A DNA stretch of 6,104 bases from assembly GCA_964614855.1 (NCBI GenBank), contig CAZTMX010000174.1, forward strand, positions 1 to 6,104, given 5' to 3'. A program made the position numbers and the translations under genes. Shown one piece after another: positions 1-5,959 of this stretch. The DNA comes from CAWJHE01 sp964614855. Lineage in GTDB: Bacteria; Chloroflexota; Anaerolineae; Anaerolineales; UBA4823. Below the pieces are notes generated by a model that was not told the DNA's origin, did no database searches, and was given only the letters and a program-made list of their open reading frames with translations. How positions within the stretch are numbered: the first letter of the stretch is position 1; every line of letters begins with the position of its first letter.

Positions 1-1
1 G

Positions 2-484
2 CTGGATGCCAGCGCCATCCATCCTGAGAGCTATGCGGCTGCCGAAAAAATGCTCAAATTGGCTGGTCTTGATTTGCAGGCAAAGCCAGAGCAACGCAAG
101 CCGGCATTAGATGACTTGCTTACGCGCATCCCGCTAGAGAAACTGGCTGACAGGCTTGACACCGGTGCGCCGACTTTACGAGACATCCTGGACCAACTGG
201 TTCGCCCCGGGCGTGATCCGCGCCAGGATTTGCCTGCGCCGGTTTTGCGCAGCGATATTATGAAGATGGAGGACCTGGTGACCGGCATGCGTTTGAAAGG
301 TACTGTACGCAATGTGGTCGATTTTGGCGTCTTTATCGATATCGGGGTCAAACAAGATGGTCTGCTGCACCGCAGCAAAATCCCACCCAACAGCCTGTTA
401 AAAGTGGGTGATGTGGTTGAGATCGAAATTGAAAAAATTGAAATTGAACGCGGCCGGATTGGTTTGGCCTGGCCGGTCAAGTGA
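2..484 (+). CDS. tex: Tex family transcription accessory / S1 RNA-binding protein, C-terminal part (5' end outside window)
   Basis: The reading frame is open from base 2 and codes for the last 160 residues of a Tex (YhgF-like) protein. Full-length members are usually over 700 residues, so most of the gene lies left of the window. Seen in sequence: the fragment opens with LDASAIHPESY, matching the conserved Tex motif near the helix-hairpin-helix region. Helical linker sequence follows. An S1 RNA-binding domain covers about fragment residues 89-160, with the core FGVFIDIGVKQDGLLH and a final KVGD...IEIEKIEIERGRIGL strand. Family knowledge: Tex proteins bind nucleic acids, associate with transcription and act in the cytoplasm. 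Oddity: between the conserved His and KVGD the S1 loop is about six residues shorter than in Tex sequences I remember. The protein stops directly after the S1 domain, with no tail. ATG 50 is an internal Met, not the start. The family call is firm. Confidence 0.87.
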   Translation: MDASAIHPESYAAAEKMLKLAGLDLQAKPEQRKPALDDLLTRIPLEKLADRLDTGAPTLRDILDQLVRPGRDPRQDLPAPVLRSDIMKMEDLVTGMRLKGTVRNVVDFGVFIDIGVKQDGLLHRSKIPPNSLLKVGDVVEIEIEKIEIERGRIGLAWPVK

Positions 485-495
485 AGCTAATTTCA

Positions 496-529
496 GGTCT
501 ATCTGGATTTCCTTGGGAAACCATAGACC
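496..529. other. Intergenic hairpin between tex and pepA, without T-tract
   Basis: GGTCTAT (496-502) pairs perfectly with ATAGACC (523-529). Inside it, GG (505-506) pairs with CC (521-522), and TTTCC (508-512) pairs with GGAAA (516-520) around a TTG loop. This gives about 14 base pairs with only small bulges. Neither strand has a run of T after the stem, so it is not a standard intrinsic terminator. It could be an RNA-processing or stability element, a Rho-linked 3' end of the tex mRNA, or a protein site. The rest of the spacer (485-583) holds no convincing promoter, so pepA may be read through from tex. Confidence 0.5.
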
Positions 530-583
530 AATGCATGATAAACTTAATGATCCAATCCATATTGTTCATCGAAGGAGCATCGT

Positions 584-2077
584 ATGAAATTTGAGGTTAA
601 ACAGGGGTTTATTCAGGACATGCCAGTCGATACGCTGATTGTGAACCTCTTTGAAGGTGTCATGGAGCCCGGTGGGGCGACTGGAGCGGTAAACCAGGCG
701 TTGAAAGGCGCAATCGGTGATCTGATCGCCGGGGGTGATTTCAACGGAAAGGCTGGTGAAGTTGTCGTACTCTATCCAGGAAGCCAGTTGAAAGCCCGCC
801 GTGTGCTGGTGGTCGGTCTTGGCAAACGGGATGATTTCGATTTGGAGGCAGTTCGCAAGGCATCTGCTGCGGCTTTCAAAAAGGCACGGGATTTGAGCGC
901 CAAACAGGTGGCAAGTATCGTGCACGGCGCTGGGATTGGTGGGTTAGAGCCCACCGCTGCAGCCCAGGCCACTGTGGAAGGCGCACTGCTGGCTTTGTAT
1001 TCTTTTAACTCCCTGAAGCAGAACGACAAGCCTAAAAACCAGATCCAGGATGCTTACCTGGTCTTGCCAGATAAAGAGCTTGTGCCGAAAGTGGGAGAAG
1101 CTGTGAAGAAAGCCCAGGCGATTGTGGATGGCGTTTTGCTGGCACGCGACCTGGTCAACCTGCCGCCAAACATGGCGACGCCAACCAAAATGGCGCAGAC
1201 AGCACGCGAGATTGCGGCAGAATACAAGATGCAGATCACCGTTGGCGACCGCCAGTGGGCTGAAGAGCAGAATATGGGCGCTTACCTGTCTGTGGCAAAG
1301 GGTGCCGGCGAACCGCCTTATTTCATTGTCCTGGAACACAACGCCGGGCGAGATGACCTGGATACCATCGTGCTGGTGGGTAAAGGAATCACCTTTGACA
1401 GCGGCGGTATCTCGCTAAAGCCCGGTGAGAAAATGGGCGATATGAAGTCCGATATGGCTGGTGCAGCCGCAGTGTTGGCAACCATGCAGGTCGTTGGGGC
1501 ATTGGATATCCCGCTGCATATTGTAGCGATTACCCCCTGCACCGAGAATATGCCAGACGCCCATGCCTACCACCCGGCGGATGTCATTCGCGCCAGCAAC
1601 GGGAAGACCATCGAGATCATCAGCACCGACGCCGAAGGGCGTATGATCCTGGCGGACGCCCTGGTGTATGCAACGCAATTCAAGCCGAAAGCCGTGGTGG
1701 ACCTGGCGACGCTGACTGGCGCCTGCGTCATCGCGCTGGGGGCGCATGTTGCTGCGGGTGTTTTCTGTAACGATGAGATGCTGAGCCAAAAACTGGTCAA
1801 GAGCGGCGAAGCAACCCACGAACGCCTGTGGCCGCTGCCGTTGTGGGATGACTACAAGAAGGCGATCAAATCCAGCGTGGCGGATATGAAAAACAGCGGG
1901 GGCAGGATGGGCGGCGTCGGTACATCTGCCATCTTCCTGAAGGAGTTCACCAATTACCCCTGGGCGCACCTGGATATTGCCGGGATGGTGCTGACCGAAA
2001 AAGAAGACGGTTACATCACCACTGGTGCTGTGGGTTTTGGCGTTCGCCTGTTGGTAGATTTCTTGCGTAACTGGTAG
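584..2077 (+). CDS. pepA: Leucyl aminopeptidase (cytosol aminopeptidase, peptidase family M17)
   Basis: A complete 497-residue protein, the usual length for bacterial PepA. It removes N-terminal amino acids, preferably Leu, from peptides in the cytoplasm using two metal ions, normally as a hexamer. An N-terminal macrodomain-like part (about residues 1-165) precedes the catalytic domain (about 175-497). All expected catalytic positions are visible: metal ligands K267, D272, D290, D349 and E351, and active-site K279 and R353, each three below the E. coli PepA number. Key strings are VGKGITFDSGGISLKPGEK, KSDMAGAAA and STDAEGRMILADAL. The family signature is NTDAEGRL, so Asn is replaced by Ser and Leu by Met here. 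The start is ATG 584, with a strong Shine-Dalgarno GAAGGAG at 571-577 and a six-base spacing. The gene is 99 bases after tex and converges with the lipoprotein gene. Some M17 enzymes also bind DNA, but nothing here tests that. Confidence 0.97.
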   Translation: MKFEVKQGFIQDMPVDTLIVNLFEGVMEPGGATGAVNQALKGAIGDLIAGGDFNGKAGEVVVLYPGSQLKARRVLVVGLGKRDDFDLEAVRKASAAAFKKARDLSAKQVASIVHGAGIGGLEPTAAAQATVEGALLALYSFNSLKQNDKPKNQIQDAYLVLPDKELVPKVGEAVKKAQAIVDGVLLARDLVNLPPNMATPTKMAQTAREIAAEYKMQITVGDRQWAEEQNMGAYLSVAKGAGEPPYFIVLEHNAGRDDLDTIVLVGKGITFDSGGISLKPGEKMGDMKSDMAGAAAVLATMQVVGALDIPLHIVAITPCTENMPDAHAYHPADVIRASNGKTIEIISTDAEGRMILADALVYATQFKPKAVVDLATLTGACVIALGAHVAAGVFCNDEMLSQKLVKSGEATHERLWPLPLWDDYKKAIKSSVADMKNSGGRMGGVGTSAIFLKEFTNYPWAHLDIAGMVLTEKEDGYITTGAVGFGVRLLVDFLRNW

Positions 2078-2089
2078 GTTTTATGCGGT

Positions 2090-2127
2090 AAAAAAAGGGG
2101 CTGCCGGTAGAAATTCCAGGCAGCCCC
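2090..2127 (-). terminator. Intrinsic terminator of the minus-strand exporter-lipoprotein operon
   Basis: GGGGCTGCC (2097-2105) pairs perfectly with GGCAGCCCC (2119-2127), nine GC-rich base pairs. GG/CC inside (2106-2107 with 2116-2117) can extend the stem across a one-base bulge. Seven A on the plus strand (2090-2096) become a U7 tail for minus-strand transcripts, so it terminates the operon ending at 2135. The plus side has only TAGCATTT after the stem. Any effect on pepA transcripts, whose stop is 19 bases upstream, would come from the stem alone. Confidence 0.88.
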
Positions 2128-2134
2128 CTAGCAT

Positions 2135-2936
2135 TTAAGGCAGCACCCAATAAGACATTTCTTTGAAGAGGGTGGTGAAACCGGGGGTATTGAACGCTGA
2201 ACTGTAGATACCAAAACCACCGCTGCTAAAGTTGGTGTCCTGGACTTCGGTTAAGAATTCTCCGTTCGCATAAACGCGCATGGTATTCCCCTGAGCCCAG
2301 AAACCGAGAATGTTTGTCTGATCTGGTCCTTTTAGGATTTTATCGCTGGCTGTCCAGGGTGTGACCATGTAAAAACTGCGCCCATTCCAAATGCGTATAG
2401 AATAATGACCGTCGCAGGTGAACCCAAAGAGATAGCCCTGGTTTTCATTGGGGGCGCGCGCCAGCAACCCATAGCGGTCNNNNNNNNNNNNNNNNNNNNN
2501 NNNNNNNNNNNNNNNNNNNNNNNNNNNNNNNNNNNNNNNNNNNNNNNNNNNNNNNNNNNNNNNNNNNNNNNNNNNNNNNTTGTGGGGTCTCCGTAATGGC
2601 AGGTGTCTCCGTTGCTAATGGGGTAGCACTGGGGGGTGGGGTGGTCTCCACTGGCAGGGTACCCAGCAAAGCGCTGTCTACCGTCGCAGCCAGTGCGGTC
2701 CCGGTGGGCGCAAGTTCTGCTGCGGCTGTGGTTATGGGCAATGCTTGAGCATCCACAGCGATGGCTGTGCTATTGGGGAGGGCAAACACGGTTAGTTGGG
2801 CGTTTATGGTAGCGGCGGCAGCCGTGTAGGACGGGTTGTTTTGCGATGCCTGGGTTACCTTTGTGGCAGATAGCGTACAGGCGCTAAGCGAAGCACAAAT
2901 GATCATGAGCGAGAATAGGGTGTGTTTCTTGTGCAT
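2135..2936 (-). CDS. Secreted lipoprotein with Thr/Pro stalk and C-terminal LamG/DUF1080-like beta-sandwich (interrupted by assembly gap)
   Basis: The N-terminal part (2936-2580) codes for 119 residues. It has a short basic start (MHKK), a hydrophobic stretch and the lipobox LSAC with lipidation at Cys20: a type II signal peptide. An Ala/Thr-rich stretch (about 35-90) and a Pro/Thr/Glu stalk with six-residue repeats (SATPLA, TETPAI, TETPQ) run into the gap. The C-terminal part (2479-2135) gives 114 residues with the alternating aromatic, Gly and Asn pattern of concanavalin-like beta-sandwich domains (GYLFGFTCDGHYSIRIWNG, then MRVYANGEFLTEVQDTNF). I infer one protein because a signal and stalk without a domain meets a domain without a start, on the same strand. 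The halves fit one frame only if the missing length is a multiple of three. ATG 2936 has GGAGGG at 2949-2944, seven bases away. As last gene of the exporter operon, it may bind a ligand or the exported product outside the cell. That role is inference. Confidence 0.7.
2480..2579. other. Scaffold gap (100 N)
   Basis: Exactly 100 N, the usual placeholder for a gap of unknown length. It lies inside the lipoprotein gene, at the end of its repetitive stalk. Two halves in one frame need a gap divisible by three, so the true length is not 100 if this is one gene. Confidence 0.98.
2580..2630 (-). repeat. Degenerate 18-base tandem repeat coding for the lipoprotein stalk
   Basis: Read on the minus strand, ACGGAGACACC (2612-2602) recurs exactly 18 bases later as ACGGAGACCCC (2594-2584). 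A weaker unit, AGTGCTACCCC (2630-2620), precedes them by another 18 bases. The units code for SATPLA, TETPAI and TETPQ, a six-residue Thr/Pro repeat. The array runs straight into the N gap, so more copies are probably missing. The plus strand here is very G-rich (G4, G6 and G4 runs at 2620-2641). Confidence 0.65.
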
Positions 2937-2943
2937 AAATTTT

Positions 2944-2972
2944 CCCTCCAGGAGATAGTTCCTGATAGTATA
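2944..2972 (-). promoter_or_regulatory. Leader of the lipoprotein gene: possible -10 box, small hairpin and Shine-Dalgarno
   Basis: In the 52-base spacer after the ATPase stop, the minus strand carries TATACT (2972-2967, five of six to the -10 consensus) with no good -35 at 16-18 bases. A perfect CAGGA/TCCTG stem (2964-2960 with 2953-2949, six-base loop) follows. It touches the Shine-Dalgarno GGAGGG (2949-2944). The gene could have a weak promoter of its own, or the stem could tune translation. No terminator separates it from the ATPase gene, so read-through from the operon is expected. Confidence 0.3.
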
Positions 2973-2988
2973 ACCTAAGGTTGCCGTC

Positions 2989-3981
2989 TTATTGCTCCAA
3001 TAATCTTTCCTCATAAATCCTGCGTACCGTGGTTTCGATATCCGGTTCGCGCACTTCCAGATCGCGCAGGCGGAAACGTGCGGAAATCCGTCCAATCAAC
3101 TCAGAGGCTGTGATGGTCTGTCGCTCGAACTCATAGGTGACCAGCAGATCTTGCCGTTCAAGAATAGAAGCGCCTTCGATGGATACGTCGGGATATGCTT
3201 CTGAGAATTCAACCATCACCTGTCGTTTTCCCCCAAATCGCTCCTTCAAGGTGTCCAACCTGCCGTCAAAGAGCAAACGCCCTTTATCTATAATCAGAAC
3301 CCGCTCACAAAGTTTTTCAATGTCTGTTAGATCGTGGGTGGTCAGGATGATGGTGGCGCCTTTTTCCTGGTTGATATGGCGAATGAATTGGCGGATGCGC
3401 TCCTTGGCGACCACATCCAGCCCGATGGTCGGCTCATCCAGAAATACCATAGCTGGATCGTGCAGCAGAGCAGCGCAAATATCCGCCCGCATCCTCTGTC
3501 CCAGTGAGAGTGAGCGCACCGGTGTGTGCAAAAATGGATCGAGTTCCAGCAGGGTGCGGAATTCTTTCAGATTGCGTTCATAACGATGTTTTGGGATGCG
3601 GTACATATGTTGGATGAGGTCCAGGCTCTCGATGACAGGTAAATCCCACCAAAGGGTGGTGCGCTGACCAAACACAGCGCCGATCTTTGCCACATACGCC
3701 TGGCGTTCCTTCCAGGGCACATACCCTTGCGCGCTGATCTCACCGCTGGAAGGCACCAGCAGACCGGTGAGCATTTTCAAGGTGGTGGATTTTCCGGCGC
3801 CGTTCGGACCCAGGTAGCCCACCAACTCGCCTTTTTGCATATCGAAGGAAATCCCATCTACAGCACGCACCACCCGGTAGCGGCGCTCAAAGAAATTTTT
3901 CAAGGCAGAGAACCTGCCCCGGCTGTGATGCGGGATTTTAAAATGCTTGTGTAAATTGCTCACCCGAATAGCTGTATCCAT
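2989..3981 (-). CDS. ABC transporter ATP-binding protein of an ABC-2 exporter (COG4586 type)
   Basis: A 330-residue ATPase that powers the two permeases encoded just upstream, on the cytoplasmic side of the membrane. Visible motifs in order: Walker A GPNGAGKST (58-66), Q-loop Gln106 in VFGQRTTLWWDLP, signature LSLGQ (158-162, where the usual motif is LSGGQ), Walker B VFLDEP (179-184) followed by the D-loop (GLD, 187-189), and switch His216 in TTHD. The longer N-terminal segment before the core (about 11-38, basic) and the FGQRTTLWWDLP string are features I associate with COG4586. A C-terminal extension after about residue 245 is typical of exporter ATPases of the DrrA kind. The start ATG 3981 comes two bases after the permease stop (3986-3984), with only a weak AGGT upstream, so translation is probably coupled. 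The substrate is unknown. All nucleotide-binding residues are present, so it should be active. Confidence 0.95.
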   Translation of the reverse strand: MDTAIRVSNLHKHFKIPHHSRGRFSALKNFFERRYRVVRAVDGISFDMQKGELVGYLGPNGAGKSTTLKMLTGLLVPSSGEISAQGYVPWKERQAYVAKIGAVFGQRTTLWWDLPVIESLDLIQHMYRIPKHRYERNLKEFRTLLELDPFLHTPVRSLSLGQRMRADICAALLHDPAMVFLDEPTIGLDVVAKERIRQFIRHINQEKGATIILTTHDLTDIEKLCERVLIIDKGRLLFDGRLDTLKERFGGKRQVMVEFSEAYPDVSIEGASILERQDLLVTYEFERQTITASELIGRISARFRLRDLEVREPDIETTVRRIYEERLLEQ

Positions 3982-3983
3982 GG

Positions 3984-4793
3984 TTATGTACCTGTGCTTT
4001 GATAATGTTGAAGCCCAAAATTCCAGAAAAGCAGCGCAGCGATCAGGACGCCAAACCCCGCAACTGGCGCCAAAAACGGAGCGTAAGAAGGATAGGCCAG
4101 GGGATCGACCTTCTCCAGGAAAAACAGCGCCGGGTAATAATTCAAAAATATCGCCGGTACGATAAAGGTGAAGAACTTGCGCATCCAGTCTTGGTAGATG
4201 CTCATCGGATAGGCGATCATCTCGGTGCCGCCGTAGGTAAAGATGTTGATAAATTCGATCGATTCAACCGTCCAGAATGTGATCGTTGCACCGATGATAA
4301 ACAGACCCCCAAAGAAAGCCACCTGGCTGATCAAAACCAGCGGGAGATAGGAAATCTTGGCAAGCGTCCAATCAACCGGCAGCCGCTGGATCGCCAGCCC
4401 CAGGATGATCGCACCTTGCAATATCCTACCGATGCGGCGGATGACAAATTCTGATCCCAACACCTGCAAGGTCACGCTGGTGGGTCTGAGCAGCATCTGG
4501 TCCAGGGAGCCAGACCGCACCTGCAGGCCAAAGTGCTGCGGATCAAAACCACTGAAGAGCATGTCCATCAAACCGAAGGCGCTTTCAACGATGCCGTAGA
4601 GAAAAGCGATCTCCCACAGCGACCAGCCCGCGATGCCTTCGAATTTCTGCAACACCAGGGCTATGCTGAGAAAGCCCACGCCGTTCACAAGTAATGTTGA
4701 AAGCACCTCCATGATAAAAGCTGCCCGGTATTGCAATTGGCTACGGATTTTTATGGCGATCAGACGCCAATATAGGCTCAGGATATACTGCAC
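3984..4793 (-). CDS. ABC-2 type exporter permease B (PF06182, COG3694 type)
   Basis: A 269-residue membrane protein with about six hydrophobic segments (roughly 23-48, 58-80, 125-140, 148-173, 205-226 and 240-262), the normal size for PF06182 permeases. The string SGSLDQMLLRPTSVTLQVL (95-113) and the YP...W.R...F.VP pattern (195-213) fit COG3694. It should pair with the permease encoded upstream to form the membrane channel. I chose GTG 4793. It lies one base after the previous stop, has AAGGGGG five bases upstream, and gives the family length and a short basic N-terminus. The open frame runs up to base 4937, but that part lies inside the upstream permease gene and reads as Cys-rich nonsense. 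The next Met is residue 28, inside the first membrane segment. The permease family is firm; the COG split between the two permeases is less so. Confidence 0.9.
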   Translation of the reverse strand: MQYILSLYWRLIAIKIRSQLQYRAAFIMEVLSTLLVNGVGFLSIALVLQKFEGIAGWSLWEIAFLYGIVESAFGLMDMLFSGFDPQHFGLQVRSGSLDQMLLRPTSVTLQVLGSEFVIRRIGRILQGAIILGLAIQRLPVDWTLAKISYLPLVLISQVAFFGGLFIIGATITFWTVESIEFINIFTYGGTEMIAYPMSIYQDWMRKFFTFIVPAIFLNYYPALFFLEKVDPLAYPSYAPFLAPVAGFGVLIAALLFWNFGLQHYQSTGT

Positions 4794-4794
4794 T

Positions 4795-5598
4795 TCAGCC
4801 CCCTTGGATGACCAGGCGTTTGATGCCTGCTTTGAGCACAACCTGGTTGATAAAGAAAAGCAGCAGCGCCCAAAATGCCTGACCTGCGATCGTGGGCAAC
4901 AGCCGTTCGCCGCCATGCACCCCCAGGTACACTTCAACCACGGAATTCACCATGTGCGGGAAAGGTGTCAGGAAACAGAATTGGATAAACCATTCCGGGT
5001 AAAAACGCAGAGGCATTAAAAAACCAGAAAAAATCCAGGAAAGCGAATACGCCATGCGAGCGATACCGGATGCATTGGGGGTCCAAAAAGATGCCAGGTT
5101 AACCAGAAAGCGAAAGTTGAAACTGACCAAACCTGCCAATGCGATAACCAGGATCAAGCCGAGCCACTGCCCGGGCAGGGTGGGGGTGGTAATATCAAAC
5201 ACCAACGCATAACATACCAGCACAGGTACACCACGAGTGATTAATGTGACCACTGCCCGCCCCAGATCGCGCGCCAGCCAAAAGGTGTACAGCTTTATGG
5301 GTTTAAGCAAATCCGCCCCGATCTGACCGGTGTAGACGGTATTCATCAGCTCGTACCAGCCAAAAAATGACAGGTAAGCGATCACTGCCTGAGAAACTCC
5401 CGTAAAGGTAATGCCATCCTGCAAGGAATACCCCTCGACTTCCTGGCGCGCTTGGAAAAGTGCGATGATGACCGCCGCCCGCAGCAAGCCGAAAAACAGG
5501 TTGGTTGCCAGGCCAGCGATTGTAGCCGCCTTGTAGGAAAACTGCCTGAGGATGGAGAGCCTGGTGATCTGCCAGAATAGGGTGGAAGTCATGGACAT
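4795..5598 (-). CDS. ABC-2 type exporter permease A (PF06182, COG4587 type)
   Basis: A 267-residue inner-membrane protein with about six hydrophobic segments (roughly 24-50, 64-86, 115-135, 145-167, 179-197 and 240-258). The SGFLMPLRFYPEWF string (191-204) followed by TPFPHMVNSVVEVYLG (211-226) is the typical ABC-2 permease motif before the last segment. It is the first gene of the operon and the likely half-partner of permease B. This triad is called an uncharacterized transport system in COG. I recall relatives in Synechocystis being linked to viologen export, which says little about this substrate. Two ATGs are possible (5598 or 5592), and neither has a Shine-Dalgarno. No other start codon occurs in frame before a stop at 5661-5659. 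The leader from the predicted promoter would be about 30 bases. Confidence 0.9.
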   Translation of the reverse strand: MSMTSTLFWQITRLSILRQFSYKAATIAGLATNLFFGLLRAAVIIALFQARQEVEGYSLQDGITFTGVSQAVIAYLSFFGWYELMNTVYTGQIGADLLKPIKLYTFWLARDLGRAVVTLITRGVPVLVCYALVFDITTPTLPGQWLGLILVIALAGLVSFNFRFLVNLASFWTPNASGIARMAYSLSWIFSGFLMPLRFYPEWFIQFCFLTPFPHMVNSVVEVYLGVHGGERLLPTIAGQAFWALLLFFINQVVLKAGIKRLVIQGG

Positions 5599-5633
5599 TT
5601 GCGCAGTTGATAGGATGGATGCGATTTCTTGGA

Positions 5634-5662
5634 AGTTTACTCCGGTTGCCGGATGCTGTCAA
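5634..5662 (-). promoter_or_regulatory. Sigma70-type promoter of the exporter-lipoprotein operon
   Basis: On the minus strand TTGACA (5662-5657, perfect -35) and TAAACT (5639-5634, four of six to the -10 consensus) are exactly 17 bases apart. The predicted start of transcription is near 5627-5629, about 30 bases before ATG 5598. It is the only good promoter seen for the four-gene operon. Confidence 0.72.
5641..5653. promoter_or_regulatory. Palindrome inside the operon promoter, possible operator
   Basis: TCCGG-TTG-CCGGA is a perfect 5-3-5 inverted repeat lying wholly within the 17-base spacer between the -35 and -10 boxes. A regulator bound there would block or remodel RNA polymerase. A third CCGG occurs at 5664-5667, between the two divergent promoters. 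No regulator gene is seen in the window. A chance palindrome of this size is possible. Confidence 0.45.
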
Positions 5663-5675
5663 ACCGGGGAGGATA

Positions 5676-5704
5676 TTGACCCACACGCCTGGCAGAGTTA
5701 GAAT
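5676..5704 (+). promoter_or_regulatory. Sigma70-type promoter of the fmdB-like gene
   Basis: TTGACC (5676-5681, five of six) and TAGAAT (5699-5704, five of six) are 17 bases apart. The predicted start is near 5711, giving a leader of about 25 bases with GGATGG (5723-5728) before ATG 5735. It is back to back with the operon promoter, with 13 bases between the two -35 boxes. Confidence 0.75.
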
Positions 5705-5734
5705 AGGTTTATCATTACTTATGGATGGTTTGCG

Positions 5735-5959
5735 ATGCCGATTTACGAATATAAATGCCTGGATTGCGGGCAAACATTTGAAACCATGCGTTCGATGAAA
5801 GACGCAGATGCGCCAGTGGCTTGCAGCAAGTGCCAAAGCCAACAAACCTCTCGCCTGTTGTCAAAATTTGCGGCACAGAGCGGCGGTAAGATCCTGGCTG
5901 GCGGCGGTGATAGCTGCGGGGGCTGTGCTGGTGGTTCGTGCGCAACTTGCCGTCATTAG
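5735..5959 (+). CDS. FmdB family zinc-ribbon protein
   Basis: A complete 74-residue protein beginning MPIYEYKCLDCG, the hallmark of the FmdB/CxxC putative regulatory family. Two CxxC knuckles (C8/C11 and C30/C33) should hold one zinc. A Gly-rich tail (49-74) carries two more CxxC pairs (C61/C64 and C69/C72) and a final His. Such Gly/Cys tails are common but variable in the family. The name comes from a gene next to formamidase in Methylophilus, where a regulatory role was proposed; the true function of most members is unknown. The start ATG 5735 has a partial Shine-Dalgarno GGATGG six bases upstream and its own promoter. The gene is divergent from the exporter operon. No terminator was found after it, so it may be cotranscribed with the gene starting at 6061. 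Confidence 0.92.
   Translation: MPIYEYKCLDCGQTFETMRSMKDADAPVACSKCQSQQTSRLLSKFAAQSGGKILAGGGDSCGGCAGGSCATCRH

Noticed and set aside
513..541. Possible pepA promoter TTGGGA with TGATAA or CATGAT downstream
   Set aside because: The -35 box falls inside the hairpin and matches only four of six. The -10 candidates match poorly or need a 15-base spacer. Not convincing.
1415..1969. Long minus-strand open frame (184 codons) inside pepA
   Set aside because: It is the reverse shadow of a firmly identified gene, with low-complexity, His/Arg-rich composition and no recognizable domain.
2405..2596. Plus-strand open frame across the gap
   Set aside because: It is mostly N and lies opposite the lipoprotein gene, with no family resemblance or ribosome site.
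2620..2657. Canonical G-quadruplex on the plus strand
   Set aside because: Only three runs of at least three G lie close together (2620-2623, 2631-2636, 2638-2641). The fourth is too far for the usual 1-7 base loops.
3999..4454. Plus-strand open frame (151 codons) opposite permease B
   Set aside because: It has very high charged-residue content and no domain; it is the antisense shadow of a membrane protein gene.
5303..5845. Minus-strand open frame (180 codons) crossing the divergent promoters and fmdB
   Set aside because: It overlaps permease A in another frame, runs antisense through fmdB, and has no motif.
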